A stretch of DNA of 64,000 nucleotides from NCBI GenBank assembly GCA_017517305.1, contig JAFWZV010000010.1, positions 62,001 through 126,000 of the forward strand. Direction: 5' to 3'. The notes below the pieces were generated by a model. The model was not told the DNA's origin. It ran no database searches and saw only the letters and a list, made by a program, of their open reading frames with translations. Of this stretch, positions 8,377 to 17,707 are shown one piece after another. A program made the position numbers and the translations under genes. The stretch comes from Lachnospiraceae bacterium (GTDB lineage: Bacteria; Bacillota; Clostridia; Lachnospirales; Lachnospiraceae). Position 1 is the stretch's first letter. Each line of letters begins with the position of its first letter.

Positions 8377-9636
8377 ATGAGAAAGAAAAGTGTTTTATTA
8401 GGAATTATTGCTGTGGCTGTATTATCACTTAGTGGTTGTGGTAATGAGAAAAGTGATAAAACCACAGAAGTCGTAACAGAAGCTTCTTCAACAGAAGATG
8501 CTATTACAACAGAAGGGTTAACAGAGGCAACAACAGAGGCCAAAACGGAAATTACAACAGAAGCTACCACAGAAGCAACTCAAGCTACTGATATTAAGAT
8601 AGCAGTTGTTGGAGACGGTCTAAATGAATCTCAGGAATACTACGAAAATATGTACCGAGATGTGCTTAATTTAAACTACAAAATAGTAATTGAGGGAATA
8701 GATAATTATGAGTATTCAGAAGGAACCTCCGGTATAGGAGAGGTTGTTATGAGCGGAAGCGAAAATGCCATGGATACTATAGGATACACATTCGTAGATT
8801 CAAATAATGATGGTGTAGCTGAGCTTATTATTGGAGCAATATCTGGGGAAGAGAATGGAAAATATTATGGTGAGTATATTTATTCTGTATACACCTATGA
8901 TGTTATGCCACAGCTGATTTTAGAGGGATGGTCTCGTAATAGATGCTTTTTACTTAACGATGGAACATATTATACTGAGGGTTCAAGTGGTGCCATGTAC
9001 AGTGTGTTTGAGAATTATAAGCTAGGTGCAAATGAGACAGAGCTTACCTGTATGGATTATTATTTTACTAAGGAAAAGGACAAAACTTTTGAGGAGTATG
9101 GATTTTATCATAACACTTCAGGAGAGTGGGATATAACTGTATCAGAGGAGTTAGATGAGGAGAAGTACTGGAATATATCAGAAGCTTATAGCGGAAGAAT
9201 AATTTCTCTGGAATATAAACCATTTGCAAAGTACGAGTATGTGGATAATGAAGCGGGCTCTAAAGAGGTTTCTGTGGAATGGATAACCAAGGAAGAACTT
9301 CATGAGACTCAGATGGGTAATTTTGTGGCAGATACATCAGAGTTTGAAGTCATTGCTGCAATTACTGCTCATGAAAATATAAAGAATCTTAAGATTCTAT
9401 CGCTTACATATGAGGAATCAGATGATATGGGGAATACAATATTTTCTGTTGAAGAGCTATATACCTATGGTGATTTTGAGGCAGGTATACCATTTGCCAT
9501 TACTCTTACTATGTATGGAACTATACCTAGTTATGGAATATCATACGAGACAGCTGATGGCATGACTCACTATTATGCTATAAGCGAGAGTGGTATGGAT
9601 GGGTCTGCTGTGTTGGTTGAGTTTGTTGCTAAGTAA
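8377..9636 (+). CDS. Lipoprotein with Thr/Glu-rich linker
   Basis: A 419-residue lipoprotein: short basic start MRKKS, hydrophobic core and lipobox LSLSGC around residue 22, followed by a low-complexity Thr/Glu/Ala linker (about 26-70) and a globular domain (VDSNNDGVAELIIG, LILEGWSRNRCFLLNDG). The DSNNDGVAELI stretch is a calcium-loop-like motif common in Clostridia lipoproteins. The start at 8377 follows AAGGGGG; an earlier in-frame ATG (8335) would add a polar extension ahead of the signal peptide. About 150 bp upstream contains no clear gene. Extracellular, function unknown. Confidence 0.75.
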   Translation: MRKKSVLLGIIAVAVLSLSGCGNEKSDKTTEVVTEASSTEDAITTEGLTEATTEAKTEITTEATTEATQATDIKIAVVGDGLNESQEYYENMYRDVLNLNYKIVIEGIDNYEYSEGTSGIGEVVMSGSENAMDTIGYTFVDSNNDGVAELIIGAISGEENGKYYGEYIYSVYTYDVMPQLILEGWSRNRCFLLNDGTYYTEGSSGAMYSVFENYKLGANETELTCMDYYFTKEKDKTFEEYGFYHNTSGEWDITVSEELDEEKYWNISEAYSGRIISLEYKPFAKYEYVDNEAGSKEVSVEWITKEELHETQMGNFVADTSEFEVIAAITAHENIKNLKILSLTYEESDDMGNTIFSVEELYTYGDFEAGIPFAITLTMYGTIPSYGISYETADGMTHYYAISESGMDGSAVLVEFVAK

Positions 9637-9663
9637 TAATTTGCAGAATATTTGAGGTATAAT

Positions 9664-10383
9664 ATGGCTAAAAATGTAATGATTACAGGAACGGGAAGAA
9701 GCTATGCTTTAGGCTATAATATGGTTCTAAGATATCTGGAGAATGGTGACAATGTTATAGCTACTGTTAGAAAAGAGTCAGATGAACTTGAAAAACTAAA
9801 ATCAGTATATGGCGAAAAGCTCTTAGTAGTAACAATGGACATAGGCAGTACAGAATCTGTTAACAGTGCTATGGAAATGGTGCAGAAACATTTTGATCAT
9901 ATTGATATTTTGATAAATAACGCAGTTACAGTGTCAGAGGACTGTGATAAGGAATTTTTTGATACAAATCTTGATTATATAGCTCATACAGTAGATGTAA
10001 CCGGAGTTGGCCCACTTAGGGTAATTAAAGCATTTTATCCATTACTAATTCAAGGGCATAACATGTCACTTGTGATTAATATTACCTCTGAGGCAGGAAG
10101 CATAAGCAAATGCTATCGAACTAATCTAATAGATTATGGTATGGCTAAAGCTGCTCTTAATATGGGAACTATGAACCTGGTAAATGTATTCAAGGATGAT
10201 GAAAGAATTAACATATTCTGTGTTCATCCGGGATGGATTAGAACAGATGGTAAACCGGATAACCAAGCTCCTTTGTCTGCCTATGATGCAGCAGAAATAT
10301 TAAGAAAGCTATTTGACGAGAAGAGGTACGATAAAACGGGTCCTAGGTTTATAACAAATGAGGGTGAGGAGTATCCGTTTTAA
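9664..10383 (+). CDS. Short-chain dehydrogenase/reductase
   Basis: A 239-residue classical-type SDR: nucleotide-binding start MITGTGRSYALGYNM (a variant of TGxxxGxG), acidic loop TVRKESDE, VTMDIGS, NNAVTV (NNAG-like), and active-site YGMAKAAL with Ser in INITSEAGS upstream. The C-terminal HPGWIRTDGKPDNQAP is typical. It should perform NAD(P)-dependent oxidation or reduction of a small molecule; substrate unknown. TGAGGT (9653-9658) precedes the ATG. It forms an apparent operon with the epimerase-like gene 27 bp downstream. Confidence 0.88.
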   Translation: MAKNVMITGTGRSYALGYNMVLRYLENGDNVIATVRKESDELEKLKSVYGEKLLVVTMDIGSTESVNSAMEMVQKHFDHIDILINNAVTVSEDCDKEFFDTNLDYIAHTVDVTGVGPLRVIKAFYPLLIQGHNMSLVINITSEAGSISKCYRTNLIDYGMAKAALNMGTMNLVNVFKDDERINIFCVHPGWIRTDGKPDNQAPLSAYDAAEILRKLFDEKRYDKTGPRFITNEGEEYPF

Positions 10384-10410
10384 CTATAATTTTTTGAGGA
10401 GAAATGTGTT

Positions 10411-11277
10411 ATGAATATACTTGTTATTGGTGGAACCAGATTTTTTGGAGTTCATATGGTGAATGAGTTGATTGAGATGGGGCACCAAGTCACAATCGGA
10501 ACTAGGGGATTAACGCCAGATCCTTTCGGTGATAAAGTAAGCAGAATTAAGCTTGACCATACTAATCCAGATAGTATGAAAGATGCTCTTAAGGGATTTC
10601 ATTTTGATGTGGTTATTGATAAGGTGGCATACTGTTCTAATGATGTTAAATATGTTATGGAAGCTGTTAACTGTGACAGGTATATCTATATGTCTAGTAC
10701 AGCCATATATGAATTAGATCACAAGGATGTTAGAGAGGATGAGTTTGATGGACTTTCAGGAGAGTTAGTTTGGTGTAACAGACCAGACTATTCATACAGT
10801 GAAGTGAAAAAACAGGCAGAATATGCTTTGTGGCAGAAGTATGGTGATAGAAAATGGATTGCCGTAAGATATCCATATGTTGTGGGAGAAGACGATTATA
10901 CCAAAAGATTGTTTTTCTATGTGGATAATGCAATAAAGGGAAATCCTATGAATATTGATAATATGGATAGTCAAATGAGCTTTATTAAGTCAGATGAAGC
11001 AGGAAAGTTTATGGCATATCTTGTGGATAAGGATTTTACTGGCCCGGTTAATGGTTGCTCTTATGGAACAATATCCATAAGGGAAATACTTGATTATGTA
11101 GAAAAGAAGACAGGAAAACAGGCTGTGATTACTGATACAGGTGAAGTGGCACCATATAATGGTACAAGATCCCATAGTGTTAATATGGATAAGGCTGCAG
11201 GACTTGGGTATGAGTTTTCTAATATAAAAGAATGGATATATAAGTTGATAGATAGGTATATCGAGCTTCTGAACTAA
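10411..11277 (+). CDS. NAD-dependent epimerase/dehydratase family protein
   Basis: A 288-residue extended-SDR protein. The Rossmann motif is MNILVIGGTRFFGVHMV (GGTRFFG), followed by TIGTRG, DHTNPDSM, YIYMSSTAIYE and the YSEVKKQAE segment that supplies the YxxxK pair. GGTRFxG variants are typical of atypical epimerases and reductases acting on nucleotide-sugar-like or isoflavone-like substrates; the actual substrate is unknown. TGAGGAGA lies 11 bp before the ATG. It shares the + strand run with the SDR and methyltransferase, but no biosynthetic pathway can be reconstructed. Confidence 0.85.
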   Translation: MNILVIGGTRFFGVHMVNELIEMGHQVTIGTRGLTPDPFGDKVSRIKLDHTNPDSMKDALKGFHFDVVIDKVAYCSNDVKYVMEAVNCDRYIYMSSTAIYELDHKDVREDEFDGLSGELVWCNRPDYSYSEVKKQAEYALWQKYGDRKWIAVRYPYVVGEDDYTKRLFFYVDNAIKGNPMNIDNMDSQMSFIKSDEAGKFMAYLVDKDFTGPVNGCSYGTISIREILDYVEKKTGKQAVITDTGEVAPYNGTRSHSVNMDKAAGLGYEFSNIKEWIYKLIDRYIELLN

Positions 11278-11300
11278 TTTGAGTACATAAGGAGGAAATT

Positions 11301-11588
11301 ATGGATATACTGTTTGAGATTATCATTGAGTTAATGGTTGAGCTTACTATAGGAGATTTAGATTTTCCGTCAAATAATAAGCTTAGTAAGCCGGTAAAAA
11401 TAATAATTACAATACTATTTGTTGCATTATACATAGCTTTAATAGTGATAATTACATGGGCTGCGATAGCAAGCCTGAATAAAGGTGAATATGAAATGTT
11501 TGCGTTTCTACTTGTGGTTGATATAATTGTAGCAGTGGGTATTATTTGTGCTTTAGTAAAGAAATACAAAAAGGTAAGGAAGATGTAA
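11301..11588 (+). CDS. Small two-helix membrane protein
   Basis: A 95-residue protein with an amphipathic acidic N-terminus (MDILFEIIIELMVELTIGDL), then two hydrophobic helices (about 34-57 and 66-86) and a basic tail KKYKKVRKM. GGAGG lies 6 bp before the ATG. Its stop codon is immediately followed by the ATG of the methyltransferase, so the two are translationally coupled. The LTIGDLDFPS segment recurs in small Clostridia proteins of unknown role. Function not assigned. Confidence 0.65.
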   Translation: MDILFEIIIELMVELTIGDLDFPSNNKLSKPVKIIITILFVALYIALIVIITWAAIASLNKGEYEMFAFLLVVDIIVAVGIICALVKKYKKVRKM

Positions 11589-12374
11589 ATGGAAATAATA
11601 GACAAGAATTTAGATGGAGGAAAAGCCTTCGATTGGGGAAAAACATCAAGTGACTATGCAAAATATCGTGATATCTACCCTCAGGAGTTTTATGATAAGA
11701 TTGTAAGCCGTAATATGTGTATAGATGGACAAGCTGTGCTTGATCTTGGAACTGGAACTGGAGTTATACCAAGAAATATGTACCAATATGGTGCAAAATG
11801 GATAGGAACAGATATCTCAGAAAACCAGATTGAACAGGCTAAATTACTGTCACAGGGAATGGATATTGAGTATTATGCAAAATCAGCAGAGAATATTGAT
11901 TTTCAGCAGAATTCATTTGATGTGATTACAGCATGTCAGTGCTTTTGGTACTTTGACCATGAAAAGATTATGCCTACATTGCATAAGTTACTTAAGGTAG
12001 ATGGTCGCATACTTGTATTATATATGGCATGGCTTCCTTATGAGGATAAGATAGCTGGAGAAAGTGAAAAATTGGTGCTTAAATATAGTCCTAACTGGAG
12101 TGGTGCAGGAGAAACTATACATCCTATATTTATACCAGATTGTTATAACGATAAATTTGAATTAGTATATCATGATGAATACAAGCTAAATGTTCATTTC
12201 ACAAGAGATAGCTGGAATGGAAGAATGAAGGCTTGCAGAGGTGTGGGAGCATCCCTCTCAGAAAGTGAAATAGCAAGCTGGGAAAAGGAGCATATGGAGT
12301 TACTTGAGAGTATAGCCCCAGAGGAGTTTGATATACTTCATTATGCTGCCATTGCGGAGCTTAAGAAAAAATAA
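11589..12374 (+). CDS. Class I SAM-dependent methyltransferase
   Basis: A 261-residue methyltransferase with motif I VLDLGTGTGVIP, acidic motif II WIGTDISENQIEQAK, the post-motif AENIDFQQNSFDVITACQCF, and WYFDHEKIMPTLHKLLKVDG. This Methyltransf_11 arrangement suggests a small-molecule acceptor. The acceptor cannot be identified. The gene starts directly on the stop of the preceding small membrane protein and is followed 13 bp later by the AraC regulator, suggesting one transcript. Confidence 0.88.
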   Translation: MEIIDKNLDGGKAFDWGKTSSDYAKYRDIYPQEFYDKIVSRNMCIDGQAVLDLGTGTGVIPRNMYQYGAKWIGTDISENQIEQAKLLSQGMDIEYYAKSAENIDFQQNSFDVITACQCFWYFDHEKIMPTLHKLLKVDGRILVLYMAWLPYEDKIAGESEKLVLKYSPNWSGAGETIHPIFIPDCYNDKFELVYHDEYKLNVHFTRDSWNGRMKACRGVGASLSESEIASWEKEHMELLESIAPEEFDILHYAAIAELKKK

Positions 12375-12387
12375 AGGATTATTATTT

Positions 12388-13278
12388 ATGAGTTTATTGG
12401 AAAGTACTTTAAACACACGAACCATCCTTCCGGGCAGCTTACGCTACATAAGAAGTGATGTTCCAAACAATTTAATTGGCAAATATGTAGACTTTGATTC
12501 TTCAATGTATGATTGCTATATAAGAGAGAATATCGGTATATTTATACCTATATGTGATGACCTTGATAATAATGATTTAAAACATAATCATCCATCATAT
12601 GAGATAATAATCAATTTCAGTAGGGACTCAGATAAGCCAAAGCATTATTGGGCAGAAATTACTTCACCGGGGGTTGAGCATAACAAAAATCAATGTGCCC
12701 ACTGTTATTCTATATTTATAGATAAAGAGTATTTCGAAGCTAGATTTAGAATGTATGAGAAGGAAATACCTTTATTTAAGGGCAAATGCTTTGAATTTTG
12801 TTCGGATATATTAAAAGCTTTAAACACATTTGTCTTTGAATATAGTAAATCTATGATGAATTCAGATATAACCTTGGATGCTCAGACAGAAATAATCACT
12901 CATTGGCTTATAAGGAGTATATTTGGTGAAACCTTGGATATGAGAGCAGTTTCATCTGACTATTCCATAGCCAGAGCTCAGCACTATATAGAACAGCACT
13001 ATATGGAGCATATTACCATAGAAAAGCTTGCTAATCTTGGTTATATGTCCAAGAGTACCTTTAACAGAAGATTTAAGAGTGAGATAGGGATTACACCTAT
13101 AGAGTACCTTATAGAGGTTAGGATTAAGATGGCCAAGCTTATGCTTATAAGAAAGGATAACCAGCTTACTGATATTGCTATAAGATGTGGTTTTGGCAGT
13201 GGAGCATATTTTTCGTCCTGTTTTCAAAAATATGTTGGTATTACTCCAACCGAATATCGAGATAAGTATGCCAATTAG
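12388..13278 (+). CDS. AraC family transcriptional regulator
   Basis: A 296-residue regulator. The N-terminal 180 residues look like a cupin-type sensing domain (IFIPICDDLDN, KHNHPSYEIIINF) and the C-terminal 100 residues carry the two AraC helix-turn-helix motifs: IEKLANLGYMSKSTFNRRFK and LTDIAIRCGFGSGAYFSSCF, closing with the signature YVGITPTEYRDKY. The start at 12388 avoids the longer frame that would overlap the methyltransferase. The next gene, a PNPOx-like protein, has a palindrome at its -35 region and is a plausible target, though that is inference. Confidence 0.9.
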   Translation: MSLLESTLNTRTILPGSLRYIRSDVPNNLIGKYVDFDSSMYDCYIRENIGIFIPICDDLDNNDLKHNHPSYEIIINFSRDSDKPKHYWAEITSPGVEHNKNQCAHCYSIFIDKEYFEARFRMYEKEIPLFKGKCFEFCSDILKALNTFVFEYSKSMMNSDITLDAQTEIITHWLIRSIFGETLDMRAVSSDYSIARAQHYIEQHYMEHITIEKLANLGYMSKSTFNRRFKSEIGITPIEYLIEVRIKMAKLMLIRKDNQLTDIAIRCGFGSGAYFSSCFQKYVGITPTEYRDKYAN

Positions 13279-13311
13279 CATTATTTTGTAAAGATTTGAA
13301 TGTATATTAAA

Positions 13312-13356
13312 AGACTAGTCTAGTTGCTTCTTGTATAATAACTGAAAATTATACAA
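13312..13356 (+). promoter_or_regulatory. Promoter with palindrome over the -35 region
   Basis: AGACTAGTCT (13312-13321) is a perfect palindrome placed where a -35 box should be, 17 bp before TATAAT (13334-13339); no -35 consensus is present. TTGTATAAT (13331-13339) and ATTATACAA (13348-13356) also form an inverted repeat before the GGAGG. This suggests an activated or repressed promoter. Confidence 0.5.
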
Positions 13357-13369
13357 GGAGGATGACATT

Positions 13370-13795
13370 ATGAACGAGAAAGAAATGTATGCATTGATGA
13401 ATGCAAATCCTGGATTTCACTTGGCAACAGTAGAGGGAGACCAGCCAAGAGTAAGAGGAATGTTTTTGTTTAGAGCAGATGAAAATGGTCTTATATTCCA
13501 TACAGCATCCACAAAGGATGTGTATGCTCAGATTATGAATAACCCAAAGGCTGAAATGTGCTTCTTCGGAGATGGTACACAGATAAGAGTAACAGGTGTA
13601 TTAGAGCATGTCATAGATGATGAGTTAAAAGAAGAAATATTTAATCATCCATCTAGAAAGTTTTTACAAGCTTGGAAGGCTAATGGTATAGACCATTTAT
13701 TACAGATTTTTAGAATGAAGAATTGTCAGGCTGTTACTTGGACTATGGAAACTAATTTTGATAAAAAAGAGCCTGTACAGTTATGTAGAGGATAA
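13370..13795 (+). CDS. Pyridoxamine 5'-phosphate oxidase-like protein
   Basis: A 141-residue single-domain protein of the flavin-binding split-barrel/PNPOx-like family: FHLATVEGDQPRVRGMFLF, GLIFHTASTKDVYAQIMNNPKAEMCF, GTQIRVTGVLE. Length and motif order match small FMN or F420-type reductases and general-stress proteins, not true PdxH. AAGGAGG precedes the ATG. It follows the AraC regulator and ends in its own terminator, so it is probably a monocistronic, regulated gene. A redox role is likely; the substrate is unknown. Confidence 0.85.
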   Translation: MNEKEMYALMNANPGFHLATVEGDQPRVRGMFLFRADENGLIFHTASTKDVYAQIMNNPKAEMCFFGDGTQIRVTGVLEHVIDDELKEEIFNHPSRKFLQAWKANGIDHLLQIFRMKNCQAVTWTMETNFDKKEPVQLCRG

Positions 13796-13809
13796 TTATA
13801 TGATTTTAG

Positions 13810-13841
13810 AGGCGTTTCTACTGATAGAAACGTCTTTTTTT
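13810..13841 (+). terminator. Intrinsic terminator
   Basis: AGGCGTTTCTA (13810-13820) pairs with TAGAAACGTCT (13825-13835), followed by a run of T. Confidence 0.9.
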
Positions 13842-13882
13842 CTCTTGAAGTGGTAAAGATTTTGAAATATAATAAAAAAAGA

Positions 13883-13911
13883 TTGACAAATTATAAATCG
13901 TATGATTAGAA
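13883..13911 (+). promoter_or_regulatory. Promoter of the CLC gene
   Basis: TTGACA (13883-13888), 17-bp spacer, TTAGAA (13906-13911). The -35 is perfect, the -10 weak. No fluoride-riboswitch motif is visible before the gene. Confidence 0.5.
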
Positions 13912-13947
13912 ATTACTTACTTTAATAACTTAGGAGAAATATACAAG

Positions 13948-15240
13948 ATGAACGAAAAAACAGAAGCGGTCTATGGTGAGATAGAGAAGCAGAGTAAGAG
14001 ATTACTAAGCTTTATTAAATGGGTTGTTATTGCGGGAATTATAGGAATAGCATTGGGCTTAGTTGGTACTGCATTTTACTATGGTTTACATTATGTAACA
14101 GATTTTAGAAATGCAAATCCTATGATTGTATTAGGACTACCCTTTGGTGGTTTGCTTATAGTATTCCTATATCATATCGCTAAAAGAGATGATGATCAGG
14201 GGACTAATAGCGTATTAGCTGCGGTTAGGTCTGAGGAAAAGCTTAGATTTAGAACTGCTCCACTTATATTTGTAGGAAGTATAATTACACACCTTTTTGG
14301 TGGTTCTGCAGGTAGAGAGGGTGCTGCCCTTCAGATGGGTGGTAGTGTAGGAAATGGCATCGGTAAGCTGTTTAAGCTTAACGAAAAGGATATGCATGTA
14401 GCGGTTATGTGCGGTATGAGTGCCTGCTTTGCAGCGCTTTTTGGAACTCCTATAGCAGCTACATTTTTTGCTATGGAGGTAGTAAGTGTTGGTATTATGT
14501 ACTATGCAGCACTGGTTCCTTGTGTATTTTCTAGCCTAATAGCTGTGGAGATAGCTAAGTTCTTCGGTATAAGAGGAGAGACATTTACCATATCTGTTGT
14601 GCCGGATTTTACTGCCACAAGTGTTGGTAAGATAGTGCTAGTGTCAATACTTTGTGCAGCACTTAGTATATTCTTCTGTATAGCTATGCATGCAGCATCA
14701 AAGTATACAAAGAAATGGATTTCTAATCCATATCTTAGGATTTTTGTATTTGGTATTATTATAGCTATTATTCAGCTATTGACTAAAACAACAGACTATA
14801 TGGGTGCAGGTATGGACGTTATAGAACGAACAATGCACGGTGAAGTAAATGGCGAGGCTGTATTATTTAAGTTAGTACTTACAGCCATAACTCTTGGTGT
14901 AGGCTTTAAGGGAGGAGAAATCGTTCCATCCTTCTTTGTAGGAGCCACCTTTGGTTGTTTACTTGGTCATGCATTTGGAGTTTCACCATCTATGTGTGCT
15001 GCAGTTGGTATGATTGCAGTATTCTGTGGTGTAACTAATAGCCCTGTAACCTCTGTATTGCTAGGATTTGAGTTATTTGGTATGGCTGGAATAAACTTTA
15101 TTCTTATCGGTGTAGCGGTTAGCTATATGCTGTCAGGATATTACAGTCTGTATAATTCTCAGAAGATTATGTACTCTAAGTTTGATGCAGAGTACAGAGG
15201 AAATGTTTGGAACACAAAATCAGCTTCCATAAACCATTAA
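13948..15240 (+). CDS. CLC-family anion channel/antiporter (possible CLC-F fluoride type)
   Basis: A 430-residue CLC protein with about 10-12 helices. The ion-path motif GGSAGREGAALQMGGS contains the gating glutamate E124; GVGFKGGEIVPSFFVGATFG and FCGVTNSPVTSVLLGFELF are the later pore motifs. The position of the classical GSGIP loop reads QGTNSVL (N87), lacking the central serine that favours chloride; fluoride-exporting CLC-F proteins also lack it. With FluC 3 kb downstream, fluoride export is a reasonable inference, not proven. It converges on and overlaps the end of the dehydratase gene by 3 bp. Confidence 0.85.
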   Translation: MNEKTEAVYGEIEKQSKRLLSFIKWVVIAGIIGIALGLVGTAFYYGLHYVTDFRNANPMIVLGLPFGGLLIVFLYHIAKRDDDQGTNSVLAAVRSEEKLRFRTAPLIFVGSIITHLFGGSAGREGAALQMGGSVGNGIGKLFKLNEKDMHVAVMCGMSACFAALFGTPIAATFFAMEVVSVGIMYYAALVPCVFSSLIAVEIAKFFGIRGETFTISVVPDFTATSVGKIVLVSILCAALSIFFCIAMHAASKYTKKWISNPYLRIFVFGIIIAIIQLLTKTTDYMGAGMDVIERTMHGEVNGEAVLFKLVLTAITLGVGFKGGEIVPSFFVGATFGCLLGHAFGVSPSMCAAVGMIAVFCGVTNSPVTSVLLGFELFGMAGINFILIGVAVSYMLSGYYSLYNSQKIMYSKFDAEYRGNVWNTKSASINH

Positions 15241-16994
15241 TAGTCTAAATATGCCCCCTTCATAGGGCTTACCGCATGTTCGCTGAACATGCGAAGAACG
15301 CCCTTGTTGTAGCGGGGCATTTTTGGTGTCCATTTTTCTTTTCTGTCCGATAATATCTTGTCTATTTCTTCTGGTGTTTTTTCTTCACCACCCACTCCGA
15401 TTATATTAATACGTCTCTCGGGGATATTTATTTCAATTAAATCACCGGTTTCTACCAATGCTATAGGTCCACCACTTGCTGCTTCTGGGCTGCAGTGACC
15501 TATTACAGGACCTGTGGATGCTCCTGAGAAACGACCATCTGTGATAAGTGCAATGCTTTTGCCTAATTCCTTATCACTACTTATAGCCTGTGTTGTGTAA
15601 AACATTTCAGGCATGCCACTTCCCTTTGGACCCTCATAGCGGATGAATACGGCTTCACCTTTATTAATTTTATGAGTAAGTATTGCTTCTATACATTCTT
15701 CCTCACTGTCAAATGGTCTTGCAACAAGAACTGTGTTAAACATTTCCTTAGGGCAGGCAGTATGTTTTATTACAGCTCCCTCAGGAGCAAGATTACCACG
15801 TAAGATAGCAATACTTCCTTCGGTTCCAAGGGCCTTATGATAAGGAAGAATAATGTCTTCCTTTGTAAGGGAAACATTGTAGCGCTTATTAAAATCCTGT
15901 AGATATAGGTGACATCTGTCGTAAAAGCCGCTTGTTTTAAGCTCTTCTAGGTTTTTACCTAAGGTTTTTCCTGTAATAGTCATAACATCTAGGTGTAAGT
16001 GTTCTTTAATCTCTTCCATAATTGCTGGAACACCACCGGCGTAGTAGAAGCATTCTGCCGGCCATTTGCCTACAGGGCGAATGTTTAATATATATCTGGC
16101 ATTTCTGTGTAAACGGTCGAAATCATCACCTGTAATTTCAATTCCAAGCTCATGGGCAATAGCAGGAATATGTAGCAAACAGTTAGTGCTACCTGATACT
16201 GCGGCATGAACTAATATTGCATTTTCAAAGCTTTCCTTGGTTAGTATAGTGCTAGGTGTCATATCAGGCATAGTTGCCAGCTTAACTGAAAGCTTTCCTG
16301 CTTCTTTTGCAAAGATTAGAAGCTCAGGACTTGTGGCAGGCATTAGAGCACTTCCAGGAAGGGTAAGACCAAGAGCCTCAGCCATAATCTGCATGGTAGA
16401 AGCCGTACCCATAAATGAGCAGGCACCGCAGGATGGACATGCATTTTCTTTAGCCCATATAAATTCATCTTCATTAATTTCGTTACGCTTATATTTTGCG
16501 CTATATTCGCCTAGCTGGTTTAGAGTAAGCATATTAGGTCCTGCATTCATAGTACCACCAGGAACCACAATAGCAGGGGTGTTAACACGACATAATCCCA
16601 TGAGACATCCTGGCAAGCCCTTATCACAGCTTGATATATAAACACCTGCATCAAATGGGGTTGCATTAGCTTGAATTTCAATCATATTTGCAATCATTTC
16701 ACGACTTACAAGGCTGTAATTGATTCCATCTGTTCCCTGGCTTTCTCCGTCACACATATCCGTACAGAAATATCTGGCTCCATATCCACCGGCTTCATAT
16801 ATTCCTTTCCTAACTTCTTTAACCAATATATCCAGATGACCACTTCCGGGATGGCTGTCACCAAAGGTGCTAGAGATGAAGACTTGAGGCTTTTCAAGGT
16901 CTTTGGTGGTCCATCCTGTTCCTATGCGCAGAGGATCTAGCTCTGGTGCGTTTTTTCTTAATATCTGACTGTTTAATTGTATTGTATTGTCCAT
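15237..16994 (-). CDS. IlvD/EDD family dehydratase
   Basis: A 585-residue Fe-S dehydratase of the IlvD/EDD family. Cysteine motifs SSCDKGLPGCLMG and CPSCGACSFMGTASTMQIMAE hold the cluster ligands and the C-D-K metal-site residues; GRFSGASTGPVIGHCSPEA and SGSTNCLLHIPAIA are further family blocks. The family includes dihydroxy-acid dehydratase (branched-chain amino acids), 6-phosphogluconate dehydratase and sugar-acid dehydratases. DMCDGESQGTDGINYS differs from typical IlvD, so a sugar-acid substrate is possible. No ilv or sugar genes adjoin it. AGGAGG lies 8 bp before the start. One of the few - strand genes here. Confidence 0.85.
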   Translation of the reverse strand: MDNTIQLNSQILRKNAPELDPLRIGTGWTTKDLEKPQVFISSTFGDSHPGSGHLDILVKEVRKGIYEAGGYGARYFCTDMCDGESQGTDGINYSLVSREMIANMIEIQANATPFDAGVYISSCDKGLPGCLMGLCRVNTPAIVVPGGTMNAGPNMLTLNQLGEYSAKYKRNEINEDEFIWAKENACPSCGACSFMGTASTMQIMAEALGLTLPGSALMPATSPELLIFAKEAGKLSVKLATMPDMTPSTILTKESFENAILVHAAVSGSTNCLLHIPAIAHELGIEITGDDFDRLHRNARYILNIRPVGKWPAECFYYAGGVPAIMEEIKEHLHLDVMTITGKTLGKNLEELKTSGFYDRCHLYLQDFNKRYNVSLTKEDIILPYHKALGTEGSIAILRGNLAPEGAVIKHTACPKEMFNTVLVARPFDSEEECIEAILTHKINKGEAVFIRYEGPKGSGMPEMFYTTQAISSDKELGKSIALITDGRFSGASTGPVIGHCSPEAASGGPIALVETGDLIEINIPERRINIIGVGGEEKTPEEIDKILSDRKEKWTPKMPRYNKGVLRMFSEHAVSPMKGAYLDY

Positions 16995-17175
16995 AGATAT
17001 ATCCTCCTGCTATGTGTAGTAGTTAAATTATGTATATTTTATCATATCAAAGCTTTTAAGCATACTAAATATGTGGTTGTTTATTTTTTTTGAGTGTTAT
17101 TTATCTAAAATTCTAATGTAATAAAACGAATTAGAAGAATTCGACTAATAGAATATATAAATTTTTTAAGAATAG

Positions 17176-17184
17176 TGGTATAAT
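17176..17184 (+). promoter_or_regulatory. Extended -10 promoter
   Basis: TGGTATAAT (17176-17184) is an extended -10 element about 80 bp before the VOC gene; no good -35 is seen. Confidence 0.45.
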
Positions 17185-17264
17185 TTGACTTGTGGAGAAT
17201 TTTTGGACATAGAGTGTGTGGGCTGATGCATTTTAGATATTGGTCCAAGCTTGATGGAGGATTA

Positions 17265-17633
17265 ATGTCTATGAAACTAAGAAATATATTGATAGTGGTA
17301 AAGGATATAGAGAAGTCAAAGCAGTTTTATCACGACTTATTTGGTCTTGATATGGTGCTTGATAATGATGGAAATATGATTATGACAGAAGGTCTTGTGC
17401 TTCAGGATGAGAAAATCTGGAGAGAGTTTTTGGAGAAGGACATAACACGTGAGAATAATTCCTGTGAATTATATTTCGAAGAAAGGGATATAGAAGCATT
17501 TGTAGAGAAGCTGGAAAGACTTTATCCGGATATTAAGTATGTAAATAAGCTTATGGAACATAGCTGGGGACAGAAGGTTGTCAGGTTTTATGATTTGGAT
17601 GGAAATCTGATTGAGGTGGGAACACCTATGTAG
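17265..17633 (+). CDS. VOC (glyoxalase/bleomycin-resistance) superfamily protein
   Basis: A 122-residue protein with the paired beta-alpha-beta-beta-beta fold of VOC proteins: MKLRNILIVVKDIEKSKQFYHDLFGLDM, then CELYFEERDIEAFVEKLER and VVRFYDLDGNLIEVGTPM. The final Glu in LIEVG is a usual metal ligand, but the first-strand His is replaced (NILIVV), so metal-dependent chemistry is uncertain. GGAGG (17256-17260) is 4 bp before ATG 17265 and 10 bp before ATG 17271; either could be used. A further in-frame start at 17190 lacks a ribosome site. Confidence 0.85.
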   Translation: MSMKLRNILIVVKDIEKSKQFYHDLFGLDMVLDNDGNMIMTEGLVLQDEKIWREFLEKDITRENNSCELYFEERDIEAFVEKLERLYPDIKYVNKLMEHSWGQKVVRFYDLDGNLIEVGTPM

Positions 17634-17707
17634 CTTTGATATGGATTAGATTTGAATCTATTATTAAGAAATTAATATGATTTTATGGAAATGGTAGGTA
17701 TATAAAT

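Noticed and set aside
13842-13947. Fluoride riboswitch before the CLC gene
   Set aside because: No crcB-motif conserved segments were found.
16237-16641. 134-residue + strand frame opposite the dehydratase
   Set aside because: Shadow of conserved dehydratase codons; no ribosome site or family.
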